A stretch of DNA of 64,000 nt. It comes from Sphingomonas phyllosphaerae (GTDB lineage Bacteria; Pseudomonadota; Alphaproteobacteria; Sphingomonadales; Sphingomonadaceae). The stretch's first letter is position 1, and every line of letters starts with the position of its first letter. The position numbers and the translations under genes were made by a program. Below, in pieces: positions 25,600 to 35,917 of this stretch. The notes below the pieces were generated by a model. The model saw nothing but the letters and a program-made list of their open reading frames with translations, was not told the origin of the DNA and did no database searches. The DNA is taken from positions 429,501 through 493,500 of the forward strand of contig JAQIJC010000001.1 of assembly GCA_036946405.1 (NCBI GenBank), written 5' to 3'.

Positions 25600-26337
25600 A
25601 TGGACCGTAGCGCGCGCCTGTTGATCGTCGACGACGACCCCGACATCCGCGAGCTGACCGCCGATTTCCTTACGCGCCACGGCTATGTCGTCGATGTCGC
25701 CCAGGATGGTGCGGCGATGCGTCGCGCGATGGCGACGAACGACTATGCGCTGCTGGTGCTCGACGTCATGATGCCCGGCGAGGACGGGCTGACGCTGCTG
25801 CGCGGGCTCGACCGGTCCGCGCCGCCCGCGGTCATCATCATGTCGGTGATCGGCGAGGAGGTCGACCGGATCGTCGGGCTTGAGATGGGCGCCGACGATT
25901 ATATCGCCAAGCCCGCCAACCCGCGCGAACTGCTCGCCCGCATCCGTTCGGTCCTGCGCCGCGCCGCCGCGACCGCGCCGGAGGCGGGCGTCCGCCAGAG
26001 TGCGGTGGTGCGCCCGTGGCAGCATTTCCAAGGCTGGCGGCTCGACCCGATCGGGCGACAGTTGCTCGATCCCGACGAGGTGATCATCAACCTGTCGGAC
26101 GGCGAGTTCCGGCTGCTGATGACCTTCGTCGACCATCCGCGCCGCGTGCTGACCCGCGACTTCCTGCTCGACCACGCGCGCGGCCCGCTCGCCGAGCATT
26201 TCGATCGCGCGATCGACGTGCAGGTCAGCCGCCTGCGCCGCAAGCTGGCGCGCAGCGACGGGCGGGGCGGCGACGAGCTGATCCGCACCGTCCGCAACGA
26301 AGGCTATATGTTCGCGGCCGATGTCGCGCAGCGTTGA
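25600..26337 (+). CDS. OmpR-family response regulator
   Basis: 245 residues from ATG 25600. Receiver domain: RLLIVDDDPDIRELTADF (acidic pocket), LLVLDVMMPGEDG with the phospho-accepting Asp, and YIAKPANPRELL with the conserved Lys. A winged-helix DNA-binding domain follows (INLSDGEFRLLMTFVDHPRR, AIDVQVSRLRRKL). It overlaps the sensor kinase gene by 17 bp. Neighbouring TonB receptor or the downstream dioxygenase-like gene are candidate targets. Confidence 0.9.
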   Translation: MDRSARLLIVDDDPDIRELTADFLTRHGYVVDVAQDGAAMRRAMATNDYALLVLDVMMPGEDGLTLLRGLDRSAPPAVIIMSVIGEEVDRIVGLEMGADDYIAKPANPRELLARIRSVLRRAAATAPEAGVRQSAVVRPWQHFQGWRLDPIGRQLLDPDEVIINLSDGEFRLLMTFVDHPRRVLTRDFLLDHARGPLAEHFDRAIDVQVSRLRRKLARSDGRGGDELIRTVRNEGYMFAADVAQR

Positions 26338-27658
26338 GCGGCGCCGGCCGCTTGCCCGGCCGATCTTCGTGCTGGTGGTGGTGTCGGTGCTCGTCACCGC
26401 CGTCATCTCCTTCGCGGTCACCTTTTCCGGTCCGCCGCCGTTCGAGCCGCCGCGCAGCCTGACCGGCATCGCCCGCGCGCTGAAAGGCGAACGCCCGCCG
26501 TTCGGGTTCGGCGGGATGCCACCGGGCAGCGGCGATCGCCCGATGCCGCCCGGGGCCTTCCGTCACGGCCCGGCCCCACTTCAACGTCAGCGACTCGCGA
26601 CGCCCCCACGTCCACGCCCGGATGAGCGCGCCAATGCCGAGGCCGCCGCACGGCTCGCCGCCACGTTGCGCGTCCCCGTCGCCGACGTGCGCGCCTTCAC
26701 CCAGCCGGGACGCAGCGAGGGCGAGGCGTTCTCGGGCGACTGGACGTTCGGCTGGCGGCAGGACGGCGGCTGGTGGGTGGTCCGCAGCCAGCAGCCGCCG
26801 TGGCTGACACGCTGGCACGTCCGCACCTTGCTGGCGCTGCTCGCGGCGATCCTGCTGCTGTCGATCCCCGGCTGGTGGCTGGCGCGCGCGATCACCCGCC
26901 CGCTGCGCCTGCTCGCCGCGGCGGCCGATCGCGCTGGCACCGGTGCCCCGCTCCCCGACCTGCCCGGCGGCTCGCGCGAAATCCGCGACCTCGCGCGTTC
27001 GGTGTCGACGATGCACGCCCGGCTCGCCAGCCATGCCGAGGCACGCACCGCGATGCTGGCCGGGATCGCGCACGACCTCGGCACCCCGCTCGCCCGCCTC
27101 GCCTTCCGGGTCGAGGGGTTGCCCGAGGCGGCGCGCGCCAAGGCCGCCGCCGACATCGAGGAGATGCGCGCGATGATCGGCGCGACGCTCGTCTTCGCGC
27201 GCGATGACGCCGCCGCCACGATGATGGTGCGGCTCGATCTCGCCAGTCTGATCGACAGCCTCGTCTACGATCTCAAGGACATCGGCGCCGCGGTCGAATC
27301 GACCGGCGGCCCGCGCGCGATCGTGCGCGGCGACAGCGGCGCGCTGCGCCGGCTGTTCGCCAATCTGGTCGAGAATGCGATGCGCTACGGCGAGCGCGCG
27401 GCGGTCGGCTGGACGGTCGACGACGGGCGGGTGACGATCACGATCGACGATGTCGGGCCCGGCATCGATCCGGCGCTCGCCGAGCGCTTGTTCCAGCCGT
27501 TCGTGCGCGGCGATCCGTCGCGCAACCGCATGACCGGCGGCACCGGGCTCGGGCTCGCGATCGTCCGCACAATCGCCACCGCGCACGGCGGCGCGGTCAC
27601 GCTCGGCAACGGCGCGACGGGCGCGCAGGCGCGCGTGGTGCTGCCCCTGTCGGCATAA
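26321..27658 (+). CDS. Membrane sensor histidine kinase
   Basis: 445 residues. Membrane spans at about 14-35 and 169-188 frame a Pro/Gly-rich periplasmic region of roughly 130 residues with no known sensor fold. A HAMP segment follows (ARAITRPLRLLAAAADR). Phospho-acceptor His251 lies in GIAHDLGTPLARLAFR, and the ATPase domain shows LFANLVENAMRYGERA, IDDVGPGID and GGTGLGLAIVRTIA. Translation starts inside the end of the regulator gene, so the two are coupled. The Met/Pro-rich segment (FGFGGMPPGSGDRPMPPGAF) could bind metal, a guess only. Confidence 0.9.
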   Translation: MSRSVERRRPLARPIFVLVVVSVLVTAVISFAVTFSGPPPFEPPRSLTGIARALKGERPPFGFGGMPPGSGDRPMPPGAFRHGPAPLQRQRLATPPRPRPDERANAEAAARLAATLRVPVADVRAFTQPGRSEGEAFSGDWTFGWRQDGGWWVVRSQQPPWLTRWHVRTLLALLAAILLLSIPGWWLARAITRPLRLLAAAADRAGTGAPLPDLPGGSREIRDLARSVSTMHARLASHAEARTAMLAGIAHDLGTPLARLAFRVEGLPEAARAKAAADIEEMRAMIGATLVFARDDAAATMMVRLDLASLIDSLVYDLKDIGAAVESTGGPRAIVRGDSGALRRLFANLVENAMRYGERAAVGWTVDDGRVTITIDDVGPGIDPALAERLFQPFVRGDPSRNRMTGGTGLGLAIVRTIATAHGGAVTLGNGATGAQARVVLPLSA

Positions 27659-27806
27659 ATCCCCCCTTCCCCCCCTCCTTAGAGCGGGATGAAAATAGGA
27701 GACTGAGGGCATTGCAACACGCTGCAACAAGCTTGCAGCGCCCCGACATATCGGCGTGAGCAAGCGCCTCCACACGGCTCAGCAGCAAAGCGGGAGCCAC
27801 TCCACC

Positions 27807-28715
<909 letters not shown>

Positions 28716-28770
28716 GGCTAACGCCCTCGTCCCCGGACTGATCCTGGGCGGCGCGGCCGGACGCGTATCC

Positions 28771-28845
28771 GTCATTTCGAGCGTAGCGAAGCAATCCAGG
28801 GCGTCCTGATCCGACCCTGGATTGCTTCGCTACGCTCGCAATGAC
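28771..28845. repeat. 75-bp palindromic intergenic repeat, copy 1
   Basis: Two 31-bp arms (28771-28801 and 28815-28845) that pair at 30 positions, around a 13-base loop; core AGCGTAGCGAAGCAATCCAG. A related copy in the opposite orientation lies at 49296-49367. Between converging genes, so it may also terminate transcription from both sides. Confidence 0.75.
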
Positions 28846-28855
28846 GATCGCCGGG

Positions 28856-29572
28856 TTAGGCCCGGGACGACGAAGGCATGGACAACTTCAACGACGCCAG
28901 CAGCGTCGCGAAATGCGCCTGCGCCTCGGGTGTGGGCCCCGGATACGGCCCCTCGGTCGGCTGGTCGCCGATATAGCCCATGTCGGCCTTGCCCTCGGGC
29001 AGGCTGTAGAAGCCGAGCACGAAAAGGTTGCGCAGCCGGTCCATGAACGCGACCGGTTGCGCCATCGCCGGGCTTGGCACCTCGACGGTCAGCACGTCGA
29101 GCAGCGTCGCGCGCTGTGCCGCCGTCGCCGCGGTGAACGCGTCGCCGTGCAACACCCGGCTCTGCGCATCGAGCCACGTCAGCCCGGCGATCACCTTCGC
29201 GCGATCGGCTTGCTGCTGCGGATAGGGCGCGCTGATCCATTCGTCGATGAACGCGCCGACGCCCAGCGTCCCTGCCCCCGGCGAGGCGGCATCGGCGGGC
29301 AGGATCATGTCGCCCAGCATGTCGACGGTGGCGCGTTGCGGCTTGGTCAGCGTCAGCGGCCACGGCACCTTGGGCGCGGTCAGGTCGGGATCGCGGCCAT
29401 AGCCCTTGGTGGCCGGCATCGGTGCGATGCTCGCCGGCCAGTCCACCACCTTGAACGGCGGCGGCGCGCCGGTTGCCTGCGGCGCGGCGGCAGCAGCCGC
29501 GCCCCGATTGGCGAGCGACAGCGCGGTGGCGGTGGCGAGCCATTGCAGCGTCGTACGGCGGGTGAAGGTCAT
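28856..29572 (-). CDS. Gluconate 2-dehydrogenase subunit 3-like, Tat-exported
   Basis: 238 residues with a twin-arginine signal (TFTRRTTLQWLATATALSL). The body has the small-subunit pattern: LTKPQRATVDMLGDMILPAD, GVGAFIDEWISAPYPQQQ, FVLGFYSLPEGKADMGYIG. In known systems this subunit partners a GMC-type flavoprotein and carries it to the periplasm. It overlaps the GMC gene by 4 bp, third gene of the operon. Together they would form a membrane-linked sugar 3-dehydrogenase. Confidence 0.8.
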   Translation of the reverse strand: MTFTRRTTLQWLATATALSLANRGAAAAAAPQATGAPPPFKVVDWPASIAPMPATKGYGRDPDLTAPKVPWPLTLTKPQRATVDMLGDMILPADAASPGAGTLGVGAFIDEWISAPYPQQQADRAKVIAGLTWLDAQSRVLHGDAFTAATAAQRATLLDVLTVEVPSPAMAQPVAFMDRLRNLFVLGFYSLPEGKADMGYIGDQPTEGPYPGPTPEAQAHFATLLASLKLSMPSSSRA

Positions 29573-31272
29573 GCCAGCGCTCCTGACGACAGACGGGTGG
29601 CGAGCCGCTCCGACGCGCGCAGCGCCAGCGCGAGGATGGTGAGCGTCGGGTTCTTGTGCGGGCCGGAGGCGAAGGTCGCACCGTCCATCAGCACGACATT
29701 GTCGACATCCCACGTCTGGCCATAGCTGTCGACCACCGAGGACTTCGGGTCGGCGCCCATCCGCGCGGTGCCGAGTTCGTGGATGATCTCGCCGCCCGCG
29801 GTCATGATCTGCTCGGGCGGCAGATCGGGGTCGAGGATCGTGCCGTTCAGCCGCTTGAACACCGAATGCGCGGCACGCCGGCCGTGCGCGACCTGATTGA
29901 CCTCGTGCTTGGACCAGCGGAACGCGAAGCGCAGCACCGGGATGCCGAACCGGTCCTTCACGGTCGGATCGATTTCGCAGAACGTGTCCTTGTTGGGGAT
30001 CATCTCGCCGCGCAGCGTCAGGCCGATCGTCGCGCCGGAGGCGTTGCGCACCGCCTGCTTCAGATCCTTGCCCCAGACGCGGGGCAATGCCGCCGACGAC
30101 GGCAGGCCGAACCGCCCGCCGATCTCGAAATGATAGCCGCGCGCGAAGTCCAGCTCGCCGCGCTTCTGCTGTTCGTACAGCCAGAACGGAATGTAGATAT
30201 GCTGCCCGCCGATCCCGTCCTCGTTGTAGCGCGGCCGCCCGGCGAGGCCGGGGATGAAGGCACTGAACGACGCACCGGTCGAATCGGTCAGGTTGCGCCC
30301 CAGCTCGCCCGACGAATTGGCGAGCCCGCGTCCCTGCTCGCCCGAATTGAGCAACAGCCGCGTCGTCTCGCCGGTCCCCGCCGCCAGCACCACCGCGCGC
30401 GCCGTGACCTGGTGACGCTGTCCGGTCTTGCGGTCGACATATTCGACCCCCGCGGCGCGACCGCGCGCGCCCATCACGACGCGCGACACCATGGCGTCGG
30501 TGACGACGCGCAACTTGCCGGTCGCCTTGGCCATCGGCAGCAACGACGTGGTGGTCTGGAACATCGCGCCGATCGTGCAACCGCGCGTGCACGGCGTCGC
30601 GTTGAAGCAGGCGCTGCGCGGCGCGACCTTGTCGGGCATGTCGCGCGTCAGCACCGCGGTATGCGCCGCGCGCACCGGGATCCCGAGGCTTTCGGCCGCC
30701 GCGGTGATGAGCATTTCGGGCACGCGCGGCTTGGGCGGCGGCATCAGGCAACCGGCCGGGGAGTCGGGATGGTTCTCGAGCCCGATCGGTCCGCCGTTGA
30801 CGCCGATCATCCGCTCGACGCGGTCGTAGAAAGGCGCGACATCGTCATAGCCGATCGGCCAGTCCACCCCGAGCCCGTCGCGCGAGAACGGCTTGAAGTC
30901 ATAGGCGCCGAACCGCGGCACGTGCCGCCCCCAATGGTTGGTGCGCCCGCCCAGCATCCGCGGGCGCCACCAGCGGAAGTCGCTGCCCTCAGTCATCGTA
31001 TAGGGTTCGCCCTCGACCTGCCAGCCGCCATCGACGGTGGCGTCGAAATAGCCGAACGGCTTGTCCGGCGTACCGGTCCCGCGCAGCGGCGCGTCGCTTT
31101 CGGGCGCGAACATGTTGACCTCGGCCTGCGGATCGTAATCGCGCCCGGCCTCGAGGATCAGACAGCGCACGCCGGCCTTGGTCAGCGTATAGGCCGCCAT
31201 CCCGCCCGCCGCGCCGGACCCGACGATGACAACATCGACGGCGCTTTCCGCAACCTTCGGCGACCGTGCCAT
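29569..31272 (-). CDS. GMC oxidoreductase (glucoside 3-dehydrogenase-like large subunit)
   Basis: 567 residues from ATG 31272, overlapping the DUF1080 stop. FAD-binding VVIVGSGAAGGMAAYTL opens the protein; later blocks are GGRTNHWGRHVPRFGAYDF, VLAAGTGETTRLLLNS and the C-terminal catalytic stretch GGEIIHELGTARMGADP with the active-site His. No own signal peptide, so it probably rides with the Tat-bearing small subunit. With DUF1080 and subunit 3 this matches the known 3-keto-glucoside route, in which the sugar is oxidised at C3 before cleavage. Confidence 0.85.
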   Translation of the reverse strand: MARSPKVAESAVDVVIVGSGAAGGMAAYTLTKAGVRCLILEAGRDYDPQAEVNMFAPESDAPLRGTGTPDKPFGYFDATVDGGWQVEGEPYTMTEGSDFRWWRPRMLGGRTNHWGRHVPRFGAYDFKPFSRDGLGVDWPIGYDDVAPFYDRVERMIGVNGGPIGLENHPDSPAGCLMPPPKPRVPEMLITAAAESLGIPVRAAHTAVLTRDMPDKVAPRSACFNATPCTRGCTIGAMFQTTTSLLPMAKATGKLRVVTDAMVSRVVMGARGRAAGVEYVDRKTGQRHQVTARAVVLAAGTGETTRLLLNSGEQGRGLANSSGELGRNLTDSTGASFSAFIPGLAGRPRYNEDGIGGQHIYIPFWLYEQQKRGELDFARGYHFEIGGRFGLPSSAALPRVWGKDLKQAVRNASGATIGLTLRGEMIPNKDTFCEIDPTVKDRFGIPVLRFAFRWSKHEVNQVAHGRRAAHSVFKRLNGTILDPDLPPEQIMTAGGEIIHELGTARMGADPKSSVVDSYGQTWDVDNVVLMDGATFASGPHKNPTLTILALALRASERLATRLSSGALA

Positions 31273-32009
31273 TACTTGCCGGCCCCCGTCGCCGACGCGC
31301 CGATCCGGCGCAGCTTGATGTTGCGGAACGCCACTGGCTCGCCGTGGTCCTGCAAGCCGATGACTCCGCTGTCGTAGGTGCCGAAGTGCGGCATCTTCGC
31401 AAACTTCGACCCCGCCACCCGCTGCCGCCACGCGTCATCGCCATAAGAGACATCGGCGGTCGGCACGCCGTTAAGCCATTGGCGGATACGGCCGTTCTGG
31501 ACGAGCAACCGCGCATGGTTCCACGTACCCGCCGGCTTGGAGACGCCGGCCGGCGGCACCGTCATGTCGTACAGCGATCCAGCACGGTGGGTCGGAATTT
31601 TGCCGTCAGAATGTCCCGCATCGTCAAGCACCTGCATCTCCAGCCCGGTTTGGTAGAGCAGCGGCGCGCCCTCGACGGGGCGCGCCAGGTACAGCACGCC
31701 GCTATTGCCGCCCTTCTCGACCTTCCAGTCGAGCGTCAGCTCGAAAGCGCCATGCAAATCGGCGGTGACCAGATCGGTCCCACTCATCTTGCCATCGGCC
31801 TTGGTCAGCAGCAGCGTCCCGTCACGCACCGTCCACGTCGACGGCGCCGGCCCGCCTCCGAACGCACCCCAGCCGGACAGATCCTGCCCGTTGAACAGCA
31901 GCTTCCAGCCTTGCGCGCGCTCGGCGGGGGTCAGGCTGTTGTCCTTCGCCAGCGCCACGCTCGAGGTCGTCATCACCAGCGCCGCCGCGATGCCCAGTGC
32001 CCACCGCAT
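31272..32009 (-). CDS. DUF1080 / 3-keto-disaccharide hydrolase-like exported protein
   Basis: 245 residues with a signal peptide (ALGIAAALVMTTSSVALA) and GGGAGAG-like purine tract upstream of ATG 32009. The jelly-roll DUF1080 pattern is clear: WKLLFNGQDLSGWGAFGGG, ADLHGAFELTLDWKVEKGGN, SGVLYLARP, RAGSLYDMTVPP, HARLLVQNGRIRQWLNG. Members cleave 3-keto-glucosides, the products of the dehydrogenase encoded just downstream. First gene of the operon and divergent from the SDR/GH130 pair. Confidence 0.85.
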   Translation of the reverse strand: MRWALGIAAALVMTTSSVALAKDNSLTPAERAQGWKLLFNGQDLSGWGAFGGGPAPSTWTVRDGTLLLTKADGKMSGTDLVTADLHGAFELTLDWKVEKGGNSGVLYLARPVEGAPLLYQTGLEMQVLDDAGHSDGKIPTHRAGSLYDMTVPPAGVSKPAGTWNHARLLVQNGRIRQWLNGVPTADVSYGDDAWRQRVAGSKFAKMPHFGTYDSGVIGLQDHGEPVAFRNIKLRRIGASATGAGK

Positions 32010-32165
32010 CTTCACTCTCCCACCATCGTCGTGCGCCCCAAGCCGCCGTCTCCGGAGAGGCTTAACGCTTTCATTTTTGTTTACAAGAAAGGTCCGGGCT
32101 CCGCCTGGGGACGTTTTGCGCTGATGCGCGTTAGGCGCTGCGTTCAATGAGAGAAGGCGCAGCGC

Positions 32166-32933
32166 ATGGCCGAACGAACGATCATCGTCACGGGAGCGGA
32201 ATCGGGGATCGGCGCGGCCTGCGCGGCCGGATTCGGCAAACTCGGCGACCGCGTCGCGATCCTCTATTATGCGGATCGCGACGCTGCCGAAACGACTGCC
32301 ACAGCCGTCCGTGCAGGCGGCGGTAACGCGTTGACCGTGCAGGCGCATGTCGACGACGAGGCGTCGGTCGCAGCTGCGTTCGCCCATGTCGAGTCCACGT
32401 GGGGACCGGCCGACGTGCTGGTCAACTCGGCAGGACTGAACATGAGCGGGGTCACCGTACGCGCGATGACGCTCGATCAATGGCGGCGACTGCTCGACAC
32501 CGATCTGACCGGCGCATTCCTCACCTCGCGCCGCTTTCTCACCGGTCGCGGAACCGCGACGAGCGATGCCGCGATCATCCATATCTCCTCGATCCATGCC
32601 TATGCCGTGCGCGCGGGCGGTGCGGACTATTGTGCCGCGAAAGGCGGACTTTCCAATCTGGTCGAGACGCTGGCGATCGAGGAAGCGCCCAATGGCGTCC
32701 GCGTGAACGCCATTGAGCCGGGGATGATCCTGACCCCGATGAACGCGCGTGCGCAGCAGGACGATGCGTATCGCCAGACCCTGGAGAAGAACATCCCGCT
32801 CGGTCGCGCCGGCAAGCCGGAGGAAGTCGCGGATCTTGCGGTATTCCTCGCCTCGGCTCACGCGCGCTACATCACCGGTGCGCGGATCGTGATCGACGGC
32901 GGCCTGTCGCTGATGCAGGCGCTCGGCGCATGA
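32166..32933 (+). CDS. Short-chain dehydrogenase/reductase (glucose 1-DH-like)
   Basis: 255 residues. NAD(P)-binding IIVTGAESGIGAACAAG, LVNSAGLNMSG, catalytic Ser in IIHISSIHAY and YCAAKGG for the YxxxK motif, then VRVNAIEPGMILTPM and the C-terminal ITGARIVIDGGLS. Cytoplasmic. Its neighbours suggest oxidation or reduction of a sugar, perhaps a 3-keto sugar. The stop overlaps the next start by 4 bp, and the gene diverges from the DUF1080 operon across a 156-bp gap. Confidence 0.85.
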   Translation: MAERTIIVTGAESGIGAACAAGFGKLGDRVAILYYADRDAAETTATAVRAGGGNALTVQAHVDDEASVAAAFAHVESTWGPADVLVNSAGLNMSGVTVRAMTLDQWRRLLDTDLTGAFLTSRRFLTGRGTATSDAAIIHISSIHAYAVRAGGADYCAAKGGLSNLVETLAIEEAPNGVRVNAIEPGMILTPMNARAQQDDAYRQTLEKNIPLGRAGKPEEVADLAVFLASAHARYITGARIVIDGGLSLMQALGA

Positions 32934-33880
32934 CCGGACGGGCGATCGACGACCCGCACCGCAAGGACGCGGTCGCAAATGCCGATGTCGCGCTCGACTT
33001 CAACGTCAAGCGGATCGAAACGGTATCGCTCGACGGCCCGCCCGACCTAATGTCGCGCGACCTGATGAGCCCCTATATCTGGCGCGAGCCGGACGGCCGC
33101 TGGGGGATCATGGTGCGCGCGGTCGTCAAGGCCGACGCCCCGCTGACCGATACCGGCCAGATCTGGGGCGGATGGAGCGACGACGGCGTGCGCTTCACGA
33201 TGCTCTCCGCACCCTCGCTGATGCCCGGCCCTGACGACAACGACGCCGGCGGGGTCGAGGATCCGACCGTGATCCGGGGCGATGACGGCTATATCGTCTA
33301 TTATTCGGGCGTTCGTGCCGACCACGCCCATAGCGAACTGTCCTATGCGACCGGCCCGTCGCTCGATCGGTTGACCAAGAGCGGCGTCGCGCTCGCTTCG
33401 ACCAAGTCGGAGGGTAACACCAAGGAAGCGACGATCGACCGCACCGTCGACGGCCGCTGGCGGTTGTTCTACGAATATGCCGCCGATGAGGCGTCACGCG
33501 TCGGGCTGGCGATCGGGGCAGGTCCGGCAGGGCCTTGGCAGGAGCAGCCGACCCCGTTCATGCCGCGCGAAGAGAGCTGGGACGACTGGCACCTTTCGAC
33601 TGGTCCGTTACTGACCGACGATCCCGCCAGGCCGGTGATGTTCTACAACGGCGCCACCCGCGACGCCCGGTGGCGGATCGGCTGGGTTGCGTTCGACGCC
33701 GATTGCACGAACGTCGTCGCGCGCGGCATTCAGCCACTGGTCACGCCACCGCCCGTTGCCGACCGCACCGCGACCGACATCGCCTTCGCCGCTTCCGCGG
33801 TCGTCGCGGATGGCGCGATCTGGCTTTATTATTCGCTCGAAGACCGCCGCCTGGCCCGCGCGCTGATCCGCCGAAGCTGA
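32930..33880 (+). CDS. GH130/GH43-like five-bladed propeller protein
   Basis: 316 residues. GGVEDPTVIRGDDGYIVYYS is close to the GvEDPR block of GH130 mannoside phosphorylases, and repeated blade strands follow (GRWRLFYEYAAD, VMFYNGATRDARWRIGWVAF, AIWLYYSLEDRRLARALI). No signal peptide, so it probably acts in the cytoplasm on an imported sugar. Phosphorylase or hydrolase cannot be decided from sequence alone. Coupled to the SDR by a 4-bp overlap. Confidence 0.65.
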   Translation: MTGRAIDDPHRKDAVANADVALDFNVKRIETVSLDGPPDLMSRDLMSPYIWREPDGRWGIMVRAVVKADAPLTDTGQIWGGWSDDGVRFTMLSAPSLMPGPDDNDAGGVEDPTVIRGDDGYIVYYSGVRADHAHSELSYATGPSLDRLTKSGVALASTKSEGNTKEATIDRTVDGRWRLFYEYAADEASRVGLAIGAGPAGPWQEQPTPFMPREESWDDWHLSTGPLLTDDPARPVMFYNGATRDARWRIGWVAFDADCTNVVARGIQPLVTPPPVADRTATDIAFAASAVVADGAIWLYYSLEDRRLARALIRRS

Positions 33881-33902
33881 CCCCCGTCGGATATCGCTGC
33901 CG

Positions 33903-35414
33903 CTATCGTCCGCGATGCCCGCTCATCTCGGCACCCGCATCGGGCGCGAAGCGGCGATTGAAGACGATCGCGGAGGCGGAGATCGTCGCAACCACCACGA
34001 AGGCGATCGAGAAGGTCGTCAGCGTCGGCTGACCTGTGCCGCCCAGCGCGCTGCCCAGCTCCAGCACCGTCGCCGCGGTGCAGATGCCGAGCGAGAGCGT
34101 CAGTTGCTGGAAGGTGGCGTAGAAGCTGGTTGCCGCGCTCATGCGCGTCTTGTCGACATCGGCATAGGCGATCGCATTGAAACCGGTGAACTGGAACGAG
34201 GTGAAGAACCCCGAGATGCCCAGCACCACCACGATCGCGGCGATCGGCCAGTCGGGACGGAACAACGCGCAGGTCGCATAGCCGGCGCTGCTCGCCAGTC
34301 CCGAGACGATCAGGCTGCGCCGAAACCCCCAGCGACGCAAAACGCGCGGCGCGAGCGCCTTCATCGCCAGCGCACCGACCGCGCCTTCCATGGTGAGCGA
34401 CCCGGTCCTAGCCGCGGACAGACCGAAGCCAAGCTGGAACATCAGCGGCAACAGGAACGGCTGCGCGCCCTGCGTGATGCGCGTCAACGAGCCGCCGAGC
34501 ACCGACAGGCGAAAGGTCGGCACGCGCATCAGCGTCGGATCGAGGATCGGATCGGCGGCGCGCCGTGCGTGACGGACATAGCCGAGCCCGAGCACGACGC
34601 CCGACGCCAGCAGCACCAGCGCGACCTTGCCCGTGCCCGGACGGCTCGCCAGTTCGAACCCGAACAGCAGGCAGCCGAGCGAAAGCCCCGACAGCAGGAA
34701 GCCGGGAAGGTCGAACCGCGCGCGGGCGTCGCCGCGCACCTCCGGCACCAGCAACAGCGCGCCGATCACGCCTGCGACGCCGATGGGAAGGTTGAGATAG
34801 AAGATCCAGCGCCAGTCCAGCCACGTGACGATGAATCCGCCGAGCGGCGGCCCGAGGATCGGTCCGATCAGTGCCGGCATCACCAGCCACGACAGCGCCT
34901 GCACCATGTCCTCCCGAGCGACGCTGCGCAGCAGGACGAGCCGCCCGACCGGCACCATCATCGCGCCGCCGATCCCCTGCAGAAAGCGCGCGGCAACCAG
35001 CACGGGCAACGATCCGGCCTGCGCACAGGCGACCGAGCCGAGCAGGAACACCCCGATCGCCGCGCAGAAGATCGTGCGCGAACCGAACCGGTCCGCAAGC
35101 GTGCCGCTCGCCGGGATGAAGAGCGCCAGCGCGAGCAGGTAGCTGGTGAGTGCGAGGCTGAGGCTGGTGGCCGGAGCGCCGAGATCGCGCGCCATGGTCG
35201 GCAAGGCGATCGTCAGCACCGTCCCGTCGAGTTGCTGCATGAACAACGCCGATGCGACGACAAGCGCGATCACGCGATACCCGCGCGGCCGCGTCTCTTC
35301 CGGCGCGGTCGTCGTCGCGTCGGCGTCGCGACTGGTGACCGCCTCGACCGCCGGCGCCAGCCCATCGCCGACGTCCGCGCTCATCGAGGCCAGATTACGT
35401 CGTCTCCACCGCAT
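33903..35414 (-). CDS. MFS multidrug transporter, DHA2 (14-TM) type
   Basis: 503 residues from ATG 35414 (AGGAA upstream). Many hydrophobic spans, beginning RVIALVVASALFMQQLDGTV with the DHA2 motif LDxTVxxxALP (LDGTVLTIALPTMARDLG), and motif A GTLADRFGSRTIF. Later RFLQGIGGAMMVPVGRLVLL is the motif C-type region. Such pumps export drugs or metabolites in exchange for protons. Converges on the GH130-like gene with 22 bp between stops. Confidence 0.85.
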   Translation of the reverse strand: MRWRRRNLASMSADVGDGLAPAVEAVTSRDADATTTAPEETRPRGYRVIALVVASALFMQQLDGTVLTIALPTMARDLGAPATSLSLALTSYLLALALFIPASGTLADRFGSRTIFCAAIGVFLLGSVACAQAGSLPVLVAARFLQGIGGAMMVPVGRLVLLRSVAREDMVQALSWLVMPALIGPILGPPLGGFIVTWLDWRWIFYLNLPIGVAGVIGALLLVPEVRGDARARFDLPGFLLSGLSLGCLLFGFELASRPGTGKVALVLLASGVVLGLGYVRHARRAADPILDPTLMRVPTFRLSVLGGSLTRITQGAQPFLLPLMFQLGFGLSAARTGSLTMEGAVGALAMKALAPRVLRRWGFRRSLIVSGLASSAGYATCALFRPDWPIAAIVVVLGISGFFTSFQFTGFNAIAYADVDKTRMSAATSFYATFQQLTLSLGICTAATVLELGSALGGTGQPTLTTFSIAFVVVATISASAIVFNRRFAPDAGAEMSGHRGR

Positions 35415-35669
35415 GCGTTTCCTATCGTCGTGTCGTCCCGGCACAGAACGCTGCGTGCACCGATCGGCTCATCTGGTGCCCACGATCCACGATCTTCCCG
35501 CCCGGATCGTTCCTCGTGCTCGGATGTGTTGCACATCGTCGGTCTGGGCGCCGCTACATGCGACTGGCCTAATGGCGGGAGCGGGAACGATCGTCGTCGA
35601 CCTTCTCGTCGTCCCCACCCGACCGATGCGCCAACCGCTGGCAGCGGAGTCTGGAATGTCGCGGTGGAT

Positions 35670-35759
35670 TGGCGGAGACGGAGGGATTCGAACCCTCGGT
35701 ACGGTTTCCCGTACGACGCTTTAGCAAAGCGTTGGTTTCAGCCACTCACCCACGTCTCC
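35670..35759 (-). tRNA. tRNA-Ser(GCT)
   Basis: 90 nt including encoded CCA. Acceptor GGAGACG pairs with CGTCTCC; the anticodon loop reads TTTGCTAAA with anticodon GCT; a long variable arm (CGTACGGGAAACCGTACG) is typical of serine tRNAs; the T-arm contains GGTTCGAATCC. Confidence 0.95.
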
Positions 35760-35917
35760 GGGCCGGCGTGAGGCGCGGCTATAGCGAGAGGGATCGCGGC
35801 GATCAACTGGGCGCGGACGATTTCCGCACATCGCGCCTGCGACTCCGGTCGTCGTGCCGTTCATTGCGGCGACAGCACCGGGCAGCCTATAACCGCGCGA
35901 TGATCGAGGGGGCAGGC

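Noticed and set aside
24550..26469. 639-codon minus-strand frame across TonB receptor and response regulator
   Set aside because: Antisense to two well-supported genes; no ribosome site or domain.
33915..35771. 618-codon plus-strand frame opposite the MFS transporter, running through tRNA-Ser
   Set aside because: Passes through a tRNA gene and is highly charged without motifs.
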